64,000 nt of DNA, from assembly GCA_934755305.1 (NCBI GenBank), contig CAKVLD010000005.1:68509-132508 (forward strand), written 5' to 3'. The position numbers and the translations under genes are program-made. Origin of the DNA: an uncultured Clostridium sp. (GTDB lineage Bacteria; Bacillota; Clostridia; Clostridiales; Clostridiaceae). Positions 1 to 8,604 of the stretch are shown here, piece by piece; positions within the stretch are counted from its first letter, which is position 1, and the number at the start of each line of letters is the position of its first letter. Under the pieces are notes generated by a model. It had not been told where the DNA came from and ran no database searches. It saw only the letters and a list, made by a program, of their open reading frames with translations.

Positions 1-639
1 GCATTAGCAAAAAAGTTAGGGGTATCAGATAAATTTGTTAATGAAGTAGAGACTGGGAGAAGAGTTGCTCAAGAAAGTTTTATAGAAAGAGCAGGAAAAC
101 TTTTAAAGGTAGATTTTAATGATATAAGTATGGTTGTAACTGATGAAGATTTAATGGAAGAAAGAAAGGCTCAAAAATTAGATGCTAAAGAAACTAAGAA
201 TAAGTCTAAGGTTCAAGCAAGAATTTTAGGTGAAACTTCTGAAGTTTGGACAGATGCTTTTTCATCAGTTTTAAAAACAGTAAATATATATGATTATTCT
301 TTAAAAAATGTATTAGGAAGTAGAGAATTACCTAACTATTCTAATAAGGTAGAAGGATTTGCAGCAGACAAAGTTTTATATCTAAAAATTGCTAATAATG
401 ATATGTCAGGATTTAGAATGATGAAAGATGATATAGCTTTTGGTCATTTAGTTAAAGAAGCTAGCCATGGGATCTTTTTAATTGAATTTAAGGGGAAAAG
501 AGCTATAAGACAAATTAAACTTTTAGGAAATTCTAGAGCACTTCTTATAAGTAATGCAGGTTCTGTTGTTACAGAAACAGTAGAATTAAATAACATAAAA
601 GTTATAGCTAAGCTTGAAAGAGTAGAAATATCTTTATAA
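1..639 (+). CDS. HTH (XRE-type) regulator with S24-like C-terminus, 5' end outside window
   Basis: The frame is open from base 1, so the gene starts upstream. The first visible residues (ALAKKLGVSDKFVNEVETGR) fit the recognition half of an XRE-type helix-turn-helix. A charged linker rich in Lys and Glu follows. The C-terminal ~110 residues contain 'IANNDMSGFRMMKDDIAFG', 'GKRAIRQIKLLGN' and a late 'LLISNAG', which resemble the beta fold of S24/LexA-like domains. I see no clear Ser-Lys catalytic pair, so it is probably a ligand- or dimer-type version and not a self-cleaving one. It ends at a hairpin terminator, so it is not co-transcribed with the germination gene downstream. Its target is unknown. 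Confidence 0.75.
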   Translation, partial: ALAKKLGVSDKFVNEVETGRRVAQESFIERAGKLLKVDFNDISMVVTDEDLMEERKAQKLDAKETKNKSKVQARILGETSEVWTDAFSSVLKTVNIYDYSLKNVLGSRELPNYSNKVEGFAADKVLYLKIANNDMSGFRMMKDDIAFGHLVKEASHGIFLIEFKGKRAIRQIKLLGNSRALLISNAGSVVTETVELNNIKVIAKLERVEISL

Positions 640-649
640 ATATTAATAC

Positions 650-693
650 AAACAGGGTGTATGTGTACTTTGTAACATGTACGCCCTGTTTTT
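650..693 (+). terminator. Rho-independent terminator after HTH regulator
   Basis: AAACAGGG (650-657) pairs with CCCTGTTT (684-691), followed by a short T-run. It separates the regulator from the csp gene. Confidence 0.75.
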
Positions 694-723
694 GCATATA
701 GTATTATTATTAATTTTTTTGAG

Positions 724-3700
724 GTGGTAGTAATAGAAACCATAGATAATTCAATTAACCTAGTAAAAAATATACCTAAAGAATTATTAGGAAAACTTAA
801 TTTATCAAGTAGTATTAATACTAATTTGAGCGGAGAGTTAGAAGTTATAGTATTATACGGAGAAAGGTTAAGTTCTGTTAGACAATACGTAGAGAGTATA
901 GGTGCAAAACTGGAAGATTTAGGGTATGGGTTTGGGATAGTTACTATAGATATAAATAAAATTGGAGAACTAGCGAGAAGTAGGGATATACAATATATTG
1001 AACTGCCAAAAAGTTTGTATTTAACGGATATAGCTAGTAATAGGGTAACTTGTGCAGAAAGAGTTAAGAATGAATATAATGTTAAAGGTGAAGGAATAGT
1101 AATTGGATTTATTGATTCGGGGATAGACTATACACATCCAGCCTTTAAAAATGCAGATGGTACAACTAGAATTGAATATATATATGATTTAAGTTTAAAT
1201 GGAGCGGTATATGATAAGGAAAAAATAAATGAGGCTTTAAAATCTAGTGACCCTTTATCAGTTGTTCCTTCTTATGATCTTATAGAACATGGAACTCATG
1301 TTGCAGGAATAGCGTGTGGAGGAGGTAATATTAATCCTAGTTATTATGGAGTAGCTCCTAAAAGTTCAATAATAATGGTTAAGTGTGCAAGAGGTTCTTT
1401 TGCATTAAGTAATCAAATTATGAAAGGATTAAAATTTTTAATTGATAGGGCATATGAATTGAAGATGCCTCTTGTAGTAAATATAAGCTTAAGTACTAAT
1501 GATGGAGCTCATAATGGAAGTAGTCTTTTAGAGCAATATATAAGTACAATTGCTACTCTTGAAAGGGTTACTATTGTAATAGCAGCTGGTAATGAAGCTG
1601 ATGCAGCTCATCATGTTGGTGGAGAATTAAAGAATGAAAATATTATTAAGTTTAATGTGGCAGAAGATGAAACAGCAGTTATTATAAATTTATATAAATC
1701 AGTATTACCAGCGATAAGTATAGAGCTTATAACTCCTAATGGAGTAAGTACAGGATCAATGGTAGTAAAAGAGGGGGTTGAAGAAGGGGTTATATCTGGA
1801 AATAAATATAAAATTTATAATACTGGCCCTAAGCCTTTTGATGTAAATGGAGAAATAGAAATATCATTAATAACTAATGAGAATTATATTTTTCCTGGAG
1901 AGTGGACAATTATACTTAGGCTTATAAATGAATATGAAGGAATATATGATATGTGGTTACCTGTAGTTGAAGGACTTAATCAAAAAACAAAGTTTTTAGA
2001 ATCTATTATAGATAATACTCTAGGAATACCAGCTACAGTGCCAAGAGTTATTTCAGTAGGTAGTTATAATCCAGTTACTAGGAGTATATCTTCTTTTAGT
2101 GGTAGAGGAAGAGTAAATCCATATGTTGAATCTAAACCAGATGTAGTAGCACCAGGTGAGGGAATAATTTCTGCTGTTCCCAATAAGTCTTTTGATAGAA
2201 AAACAGGTACATCTATGGCAACACCACATGTAACAGGAATTGCTGCACTTATGATGGAATGGGGAATTATTAAAGGGAATGATCCATTCTTATATGGAGA
2301 TAGATTAAAATATTATTTAATAATAGGGGCTGTGAAAGAGAGAAAAGATATTATATATCCTGATCCAAGTTGGGGATATGGAGAAGTATGTGCTTATAAC
2401 AGTTTTGAAAAATTAACTGAAGTATTAAATATTGTAGAGGGCAGTGCTCCAAGGTATAGACAGAATAAAAAATCATATAATACTGTAGATGAATATTTAA
2501 AGCAATTTGAAAATTCGGATGAGAGAATAGGTAGGGTAGTAGAATTTTCAAATGCAGAAAAATTTTTAGAATTAAATAATATTGCAGGTATATCAGCTGT
2601 AACTATAAGTGGAAATTATGGAGTTGTATATTTCCCTATAAATAAAGTGAATGAGTTAGAGAGTTATATAAAATTGATAATTTATGATGAAAATCCTCCA
2701 ATATATACTTTAAATAATATTTCGCCTTTAGAAGCAAGTAATGCTTTAATGTTTCAAGATAATCCTTATATAACTTTAAACGGAGAAGGAGTTGTAATAG
2801 CAATAATAGATACAGGTATAGATTATCTAAATGAAGAATTTCAAAAAGAAGATGATACTACTAGGATAATTAGTATATGGGATCAAACTATTGATTCAGG
2901 AAGAGAAGTAAATGGGATAAAATTAGGAACAGAATATAACTCAGATCAAATAAACGAGGCAATACAATTAAAAAAGAATGGTGGAGATCCATATTCAATA
3001 GTACCTAGTAGAGATACAGATGGACATGGAACCATGGTAGCAGGAATAGCTGCAGCTAGAGGAAGAAATCCAAATCTTGTTGGAGCAGCACCTAATGCAG
3101 ATTTGATAGTTATTAAATTAAAGCCAGCAGATAGAGTAATACGAATACTTTCAGGAATTGATAAGGAAGATGTATTAGCTTATGAAACAACGTCAATATT
3201 TTTGGCTTTAAGATATGTTTCTAGAATGACAGATAGATTAAAGAAGCCAGTAGTAATATCATTACCTTTAGGCACTAATACTGGGCCTCATGATGGAACA
3301 GAATTATCTTCTGGGTTTGTGGATGCTGTCTCAATTAAATCAGGGGTAATATGTGTAGTTGGTACAGGAAATGAAGGTGATACTGATACTCATATAGAAG
3401 GAAGAATTGATAAGAATGGTGATGAAAAGACTATAGAATTAAGAGTAGGTAAAAATCAAAAGATTTTAAATTTTGAAATTTGGGTTGATAAACCTGATAT
3501 TATATCAATATCTATAATATCTCCTTCAGGGGAGGTTATTGAAAGAATCCCTCCTAGATTAGAAAAAAAAGAAGAAATGAAATTTGTATATGAAGGAACA
3601 CTTATGACTGTAAATTATTACTTATCTAGAATAGAAAATGGAGATGAAAGAATAGTTATTAGAGCTGTGGATTTAAAAGAAGGTATATGGAAGTTTAAAT

Positions 3701-4275
3701 TATATGGGGATTATATAGTTAATGGCAGATATTATTCTTGGCTTCCTCAAAGAAGTTTACTAGATCCAGATACTAGATTTATAAATCCTGTTGCAACAAC
3801 TACATTAACAATACCATCAGTATCCCAAACTGCTATTTCTGTTTCTTATTACAATCAAAGTAATAATTCTATAGTTGGAGAATCTGGAAGAGGTTTTACT
3901 AGAGATAATAGAATAAAACCAGAAATAGCAGCTGGTGGAATAAGTGCGACTATATTAAAGCCAGGAGGAGCAACAGGTATTGCAAGTGGTTCTTCTGTGG
4001 CTTCTGCATTAGTAACTGGTATATGTGCATCTATATTTCAATGGGCTATAGTAGATGGTAATAATCCTAATATACAATCACAGGAAGTTGTAACTTACGT
4101 AATACGAGGAGCAAGAATGATTGGAGGGTATAGTTATCCAAACAAAGAATGGGGTTATGGAGTTATAGATGTACAGAAAATATTAGATTCTATTAGAGGT
4201 ACATATAGATTAGATTATAGAAAGAAATATGAAGAATTTAATATAGGTGGATTATTTGTAAGAAAACCTATATAA
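724..4275 (+). CDS. Fused double Csp-type subtilisin protease (spore germination)
   Basis: Csp subtilases cleave the SleC zymogen so that it can degrade spore cortex peptidoglycan. This 1183-residue ORF carries two complete subtilase modules. Module 1 has Asp131 (IDSGID), His189 (HGTHVAG) and Ser497 (GTSMATPH). Module 2 has Asp696 (IDTGID), His768 (DGHGTMVAG) and Ser1091 (GSSVAS). Each catalytic domain also carries the ~150-residue insertion that ends in a 'WLP' segment, as in known Csp proteins. An N-terminal prodomain (about 1-105) precedes module 1, and a related prodomain-like stretch lies between the modules (about 590-680). sleC follows after 65 nt. In C. perfringens three separate csp genes precede sleC, and in C. 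difficile cspB and cspA are fused with CspA inactive; here both triads look intact. The start is uncertain: GTG at 724 overlaps the only Shine-Dalgarno-like run (721-727). Confidence 0.9.
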   Translation: MVVIETIDNSINLVKNIPKELLGKLNLSSSINTNLSGELEVIVLYGERLSSVRQYVESIGAKLEDLGYGFGIVTIDINKIGELARSRDIQYIELPKSLYLTDIASNRVTCAERVKNEYNVKGEGIVIGFIDSGIDYTHPAFKNADGTTRIEYIYDLSLNGAVYDKEKINEALKSSDPLSVVPSYDLIEHGTHVAGIACGGGNINPSYYGVAPKSSIIMVKCARGSFALSNQIMKGLKFLIDRAYELKMPLVVNISLSTNDGAHNGSSLLEQYISTIATLERVTIVIAAGNEADAAHHVGGELKNENIIKFNVAEDETAVIINLYKSVLPAISIELITPNGVSTGSMVVKEGVEEGVISGNKYKIYNTGPKPFDVNGEIEISLITNENYIFPGEWTIILRLINEYEGIYDMWLPVVEGLNQKTKFLESIIDNTLGIPATVPRVISVGSYNPVTRSISSFSGRGRVNPYVESKPDVVAPGEGIISAVPNKSFDRKTGTSMATPHVTGIAALMMEWGIIKGNDPFLYGDRLKYYLIIGAVKERKDIIYPDPSWGYGEVCAYNSFEKLTEVLNIVEGSAPRYRQNKKSYNTVDEYLKQFENSDERIGRVVEFSNAEKFLELNNIAGISAVTISGNYGVVYFPINKVNELESYIKLIIYDENPPIYTLNNISPLEASNALMFQDNPYITLNGEGVVIAIIDTGIDYLNEEFQKEDDTTRIISIWDQTIDSGREVNGIKLGTEYNSDQINEAIQLKKNGGDPYSIVPSRDTDGHGTMVAGIAAARGRNPNLVGAAPNADLIVIKLKPADRVIRILSGIDKEDVLAYETTSIFLALRYVSRMTDRLKKPVVISLPLGTNTGPHDGTELSSGFVDAVSIKSGVICVVGTGNEGDTDTHIEGRIDKNGDEKTIELRVGKNQKILNFEIWVDKPDIISISIISPSGEVIERIPPRLEKKEEMKFVYEGTLMTVNYYLSRIENGDERIVIRAVDLKEGIWKFKLYGDYIVNGRYYSWLPQRSLLDPDTRFINPVATTTLTIPSVSQTAISVSYYNQSNNSIVGESGRGFTRDNRIKPEIAAGGISATILKPGGATGIASGSSVASALVTGICASIFQWAIVDGNNPNIQSQEVVTYVIRGARMIGGYSYPNKEWGYGVIDVQKILDSIRGTYRLDYRKKYEEFNIGGLFVRKPI

Positions 4276-4340
4276 GTATTAACAATTAATATAGATAAAG
4301 CATAAAGTATAAATGAAACAATATAAATTAGGAGAAACTA

Positions 4341-5663
4341 ATGGCAGAAGGACAATTAAAAGTTCAATGTTTTCAAGGTGAAAGTTACGTGCCAGTAGAA
4401 GGATGTAAGGTAACAGTAGAACCTTCAGGTAGTAATTTTAATAGAAATTATAGAGTTGATTTAACAACTGATTCGTCAGGTGCAACAAATGTTGTTAGTT
4501 TAAGTGCACCTCCTTTAGCTTATTCACAGGAACCATCAGATAATGCTCCTTATAGTTTATATGATATAAAAGTAGAGAGAAGTGGATTTGAAACAACAGT
4601 TATTAAGGAAGTTCAAGTTTTTCCAGAAAGAACAGCATTGCAAAATATAAACTTAGTAGAAAGTTCTAATAGAGCAAGTAGAGCAGATATAGTAGTGGTA
4701 TTGCCTAATACTTTATTTGGAAATTATCCTGCAAAGATTCCTGAAAATCCAGATAAACCTTTACCAAAGCCATCTAGTGGTGTAGTTTTGCCTAAACCTG
4801 TAGTACCTGAATATATTACTGTTCATCAAGGTAGCCCTAATGATAATACAGCACCTAATTATACAGTTCGTTATAAGGATTATTTAAAAAATGTTGCTTC
4901 TTGTGAAATATATTCAACTTGGCCAGAAAGCACTATAAGAGCAAATATATTTTGTATAATTTCTTTTACTCTAAATAGAGTTTATACTGAATGGTATAGA
5001 GGAAAAGGAAAAAACTATGATATAACAAGTTCTACAGCTTATGATCATGCTTTCAATTATGGAAGGAATATTTATGATAGTATAAGTGCAGTTGTTGATG
5101 AGATTTTTTCTACTTATATAAAAAGGTTTGGAAGAAAGCAGCCCTTATTAACTCAATATTGTGATGGAAAAAATGTTACATGTCCTGAGTGGTTAAGTCA
5201 ATGGGGTAGTAAGTATTTAGGAGATCAAGGAAAGGTTCCTTATGAAATATTAACTTATTATTATGGAGATGATATTGAACTTAATACTGCAGAACAGGTT
5301 AAAGGTAGTCCTGCTTCTTATCCGGGTTATGAATTAGATATAGGCTCTAGCGGTCAACCAGTAAGGATGATTCAAGAATTTTTAAATAGAATTTCACAAA
5401 ATTATCCTTTAATACCTAAAGTGGCTGTAGATGGAATTTATGGTGATTCAACTGCAAATCAAGTTAAAACATTCCAAAGTGTGTTTAATTTACCGCAAAC
5501 AGGTAGAGTAGATTATGCAACTTGGTATAAAATATCTGATGTATATGTAGGGGTATCTAGAATTGCAGAACTTAGAACAGATAATATATTTTATCCTCCA
5601 TCAATATCAGAAGATTATTTTAGAGGCGTTGATAAGCCATATTTTCATTATCCAACTTCATAA
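4341..5663 (+). CDS. sleC: SleC spore cortex-lytic enzyme (zymogen)
   Basis: SleC is the cortex lytic enzyme that Csp proteases activate during germination. This 440-residue protein matches the family length (about 440). The N-terminal part (about 1-115) looks like the pre/pro region and starts MAEGQLKVQCFQGESYVPV. A Pro-rich linker follows (about 135-160), then the SpoIID-type catalytic region with YTVRYKDYLKNV and 'TSSTAYDHAFNYGRNIY'. A peptidoglycan-binding domain sits near residues 330-390 (DIGSSGQPVRMIQEFLN ... VDGIYGDSTANQVKTFQ). An AGGAG run lies 6 nt upstream of the ATG. It is adjacent to and co-directional with its likely activator, the Csp fusion. Confidence 0.93.
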   Translation: MAEGQLKVQCFQGESYVPVEGCKVTVEPSGSNFNRNYRVDLTTDSSGATNVVSLSAPPLAYSQEPSDNAPYSLYDIKVERSGFETTVIKEVQVFPERTALQNINLVESSNRASRADIVVVLPNTLFGNYPAKIPENPDKPLPKPSSGVVLPKPVVPEYITVHQGSPNDNTAPNYTVRYKDYLKNVASCEIYSTWPESTIRANIFCIISFTLNRVYTEWYRGKGKNYDITSSTAYDHAFNYGRNIYDSISAVVDEIFSTYIKRFGRKQPLLTQYCDGKNVTCPEWLSQWGSKYLGDQGKVPYEILTYYYGDDIELNTAEQVKGSPASYPGYELDIGSSGQPVRMIQEFLNRISQNYPLIPKVAVDGIYGDSTANQVKTFQSVFNLPQTGRVDYATWYKISDVYVGVSRIAELRTDNIFYPPSISEDYFRGVDKPYFHYPTS

Positions 5664-5688
5664 ATCTAAATATAATATATAACTTTTA

Positions 5689-5717
5689 TTGACAAAAAAA
5701 GTATTTAAAAGTATAAT
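5689..5717 (+). promoter_or_regulatory. Sigma-A-type promoter of metE
   Basis: TTGACA (5689-5694), a 17-nt spacer and TATAAT (5712-5717) form a perfect vegetative promoter placed just upstream of the first riboswitch. Confidence 0.9.
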
Positions 5718-5732
5718 AAGTAAAAATAAAAT

Positions 5733-5845
5733 AATATCTTATCTAGAGAGGCAGAGGGACTGGCCCTGTGAAGCCCAGCAACCAATATCGTATTTTGATA
5801 TATGGTGCTAATTCCTGTAGCTACTATTAGCTAAAAGATAAGAGG
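5733..5845 (+). promoter_or_regulatory. SAM-I (S-box) riboswitch
   Basis: Conserved S-box elements are visible: 'AGAGAGGCAGAGGGACTGGC', 'GAAGCCCAGCAACC', 'GGTGCTAATTCCT', and a closing P1 stem formed by CTTATCT (5738-5744) and AGATAAG (5836-5842). A strong terminator follows at 5870-5911. When S-adenosylmethionine is bound, the terminator is expected to form and shut off metE. Confidence 0.95.
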
Positions 5846-5869
5846 ATAATTCATGGAGTATGTATAATC

Positions 5870-5911
5870 ATGCACTAGAGGTTTATTCTCTAGTGCATTT
5901 ATTTTGTTTTT
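5870..5911 (+). terminator. Terminator controlled by the SAM-I riboswitch
   Basis: ATGCACTAGAG (5870-5880) pairs with CTCTAGTGCAT (5888-5898) and is followed by a T-rich tail. It is the expression platform between the two riboswitches. Confidence 0.9.
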
Positions 5912-6078
5912 AAGTATAAGGTGCTTTCGTAAAAGAAAGGTAAAAGGGAATCAAGTTAGAATCTTGAGCAGCACCCACTACTGTATTTTGGACGAAAATC
6001 TCAAGTTAAACCACTGTTAAAAAAACGGGAAGGGAGATAAGTAGGATGAAGATAAGTCAGGAAACCTGCCTTGTATTA
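5912..6078 (+). promoter_or_regulatory. Cobalamin (B12) riboswitch
   Basis: Recognisable cobalamin-aptamer parts occur in order: 'AAGGTGCTTTCG', 'AAAAGGGAATCAAG', 'GAGCAGCACCCACTACTGTA', 'CCACTGT', 'CGGGAAGGG', and the B12 box AAGTCAGGAAACCTGCC (6054-6070). P1 closes by pairing the 5' AGTATAAGG with CCTTGTATT (6069-6077). No T-tailed terminator follows. A short hairpin (AATCTT/AAGATT) lies just before the metE ribosome binding site, so control may be at translation. Cobalamin would repress the B12-independent methionine synthase. Confidence 0.93.
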
Positions 6079-6123
6079 AAAATATAATGAATCTTTGGGA
6101 GTGAAGATTAAGGAGGAATAAAA

Positions 6124-8412
6124 ATGACAAAATCAACAATTGTAGGGTATCCAAGAATAGGGGAACACAGAGAATTAAAATTTGCAGTTGAAAGTTATTT
6201 TAAGAAAGCAATAACAGAAGAAGAATTAAAAGATGCTGCAAAAGAACTAAGAAAAGGTTATTGGAAAAAGCAAAAAGAAAAAGGTATAGATATTATTCCA
6301 TCGAATGATTTTTCTTTTTATGATAATTTATTAGATACAGCTTTTCTTTTAAATATAATTCCAGAGAGATATAAAAAGTTAAACTTAACAGAGCTTGAGA
6401 CTTATTTTGCAATGGCAAGAGGGTATCAAGAGAATAAAAATGATGTTAAAGCATTACCAATGAAAAAGTGGTTTAACACAAATTATCATTATATAGTTCC
6501 AGAACTAGAAGAGGATGCAGTAATAAAGGTAAATGATAATAAACCTTTTGAACTATATAAGGAAGCAAAGTTGTTAGGAATAGAAACAAAGCCAGTTATA
6601 ACAGGACCTTTTACATTAATAAAATTAGCTAATATAAAAGGGGATAAAACAATTAATGACTGGGTTGATGTTTTAGTAAGTGCATATAAAAATATATTAG
6701 AGAAGTTTAATGAAATTGGCATAAAATATCTTCAAATAGATGAACCAATTATTGTTACTGATTTAAATAAAGAAGATATAAGTATATTTAATAAAATATA
6801 TAAAGAGCTTTTAAGTACAAAACATAATTATAAAGTTATTTTACAAACATATTTCGGTGATGTAAGAGATATTTATTCAGATTTAATTAAATTAGATTTT
6901 GATGTATATGCTTTAGATTTTATAGAAGGATATAAAAATCTTGAATTAATAAAGAAAAATGGTTTTCCAAAAGGTAAAACTATTTTTGCAGGGGTAGTTA
7001 ATGGTAAAAACATATGGAGAAATAATTATAAAAATAGTATTGAAATAATTAATGAGTTAAAAAAATATATAGATGAAGAGTATATTGTTATAAGTACAAG
7101 TTGTTCTTTACTTCATGTACCTTATACAGTTAGAAATGAAGGGGAATTAGCAGAAGAATATAAAAAGACATTAGCTTTTGCAGAAGAAAAATTAGATGAA
7201 ATTAATGAGTTAAAATCATTAGTAAACAATAAAAATTATATGGAAGAAGATTCTTTTATAAAAAATCAAAAAATATTACAGGACAAGATAACAAATGTAT
7301 TATGCTTTAATAAGGAAGTAAGAGATAGGGTAAATAATTTAAATGATAATGATTTTAATAGGAAAGAAGATTTTGATACAAGAAGAAATATTCAAAAGGC
7401 AAAATTTAATCTTCCTATACTACCAACTACAACAATAGGGTCATTCCCTCAAACAGCAGAAGTTAAAAAGATAAGAAAGGCTTTTAGAACAGGGGAATTA
7501 AGCAAAGAATTATACGAAGATAAATTAAAGAACAAGATAAAGGAACTTATTAAATTTCAAGAAGATATAGATTTAGACGTGTTAGTTCATGGAGAATATG
7601 AAAGAACAGATATGGTTGAATATTTTGGTAGGTTACTTGATGGGTTTATATTTACTTCTAATGGATGGGTTCAATCTTATGGAACAAGAGGGGTTAAACC
7701 ACCAATAATTTTTGGAGATGTAAAGAGAAGTAAAGAATTAACTGTAAGTTGGAGCAAGTTTACACAAGGCTTAACAGATAAAATAGTTAAAGGAATGCTT
7801 ACAGGCCCAATAACTATATTAAATTGGTCTTTCCCACGAGAAGATTTAGATTTAAAAAATATAGCTTATCAAATTGGGTTAGCTATAGGTGATGAAGTGT
7901 TAGATCTTGAGGATAATGGGATAAAGATAATTCAAATTGATGAAGCAGCTTTAAGAGAAAAGCTTCCTTTAAGAAAAGTAGATTGGAATAAAGAATATTT
8001 AGATTGGGCAATTCCAGCATTTAGGCTAACAAATTCTAAGGTGAAAGCAGAGACTTCTATTCATACACATATGTGTTATAGTGAATTTGGAGATATAATT
8101 AAAGCAATAGAAGATATGGATGCAGACGTTATTTCTATAGAGGCAGCAAGATCTGATTTTTCTTTATTAGATTTTTTAAGAGAAAGTAATTTTAAACTTG
8201 AAATAGGACCAGGAGTATACGATATACATTCTCCAAGAGTTCCAAGTGTAGAAGAAATAGAAGAATTAATAAAAATAATAGTTAAAAAATTAGATATTAA
8301 TAAGATATGGATAAATCCAGATTGTGGATTAAAAACAAGAGGAATTACTGAAACTAAAGCTAGTTTAATAAATATGGTTAAAGCAACTAAGAATATAAGA
8401 AAGATATTATAA
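6124..8412 (+). CDS. metE: Cobalamin-independent methionine synthase
   Basis: MetE transfers a methyl group from 5-methyl-tetrahydropteroyltri-glutamate to homocysteine to make methionine in the cytoplasm, without vitamin B12. The 762-residue length is normal. The N-terminal domain starts 'STIVGYPRIGEHRELKFAVE'. The C-terminal catalytic half has 'TTTIGSFPQTAEVKKIRKAF', 'VHGEYERTDMVEYFG', 'IQIDEAALRE', and the zinc ligands in 'HTHMCYSEFGDI' and 'NPDCGLKTRG'. A strong AAGGAGG lies 8 nt before the ATG. Its leader holds a SAM-I riboswitch, a terminator and a cobalamin riboswitch in series, so it should be expressed only when both SAM and cobalamin are low. Confidence 0.97.
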   Translation: MTKSTIVGYPRIGEHRELKFAVESYFKKAITEEELKDAAKELRKGYWKKQKEKGIDIIPSNDFSFYDNLLDTAFLLNIIPERYKKLNLTELETYFAMARGYQENKNDVKALPMKKWFNTNYHYIVPELEEDAVIKVNDNKPFELYKEAKLLGIETKPVITGPFTLIKLANIKGDKTINDWVDVLVSAYKNILEKFNEIGIKYLQIDEPIIVTDLNKEDISIFNKIYKELLSTKHNYKVILQTYFGDVRDIYSDLIKLDFDVYALDFIEGYKNLELIKKNGFPKGKTIFAGVVNGKNIWRNNYKNSIEIINELKKYIDEEYIVISTSCSLLHVPYTVRNEGELAEEYKKTLAFAEEKLDEINELKSLVNNKNYMEEDSFIKNQKILQDKITNVLCFNKEVRDRVNNLNDNDFNRKEDFDTRRNIQKAKFNLPILPTTTIGSFPQTAEVKKIRKAFRTGELSKELYEDKLKNKIKELIKFQEDIDLDVLVHGEYERTDMVEYFGRLLDGFIFTSNGWVQSYGTRGVKPPIIFGDVKRSKELTVSWSKFTQGLTDKIVKGMLTGPITILNWSFPREDLDLKNIAYQIGLAIGDEVLDLEDNGIKIIQIDEAALREKLPLRKVDWNKEYLDWAIPAFRLTNSKVKAETSIHTHMCYSEFGDIIKAIEDMDADVISIEAARSDFSLLDFLRESNFKLEIGPGVYDIHSPRVPSVEEIEELIKIIVKKLDINKIWINPDCGLKTRGITETKASLINMVKATKNIRKIL

Positions 8413-8439
8413 TATTGTATAAGTTTTAATTATAGAAGA

Positions 8440-8604
8440 TAGCTGTATATTGTTATGTGATATGCTCACTTTAGGTAGACAAGTGAAATAGTAGAAACTT
8501 GATATCTAGAAGGGAGCAATTCACATAATATAGAAATACTCCCCGAAGTCAATCCAGCCTCAGTGTAGTCAAATATATAAACTATTTTTTAGTTATCATA
8601 ACAT
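8440..8604 (-). repeat. Hairpin repeat element, diverged copy C (reverse strand)
   Basis: Read on the minus strand, this element begins right after the stop codon of the radical SAM gene with ATGTTATGATAACTAAAAAA (8604-8585). It then carries TATATTTGACT, a TTGACT box and the core GGGAGTATTTCTAT (8543-8530), in the same order as the copies at 18.1 and 18.4 kb. The interior is different but still foldable: TTATGTGAattGCTC pairs with GAGCatatCACATAA. It fills most of the gap between two convergent genes and may serve as their terminator. Confidence 0.65.
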
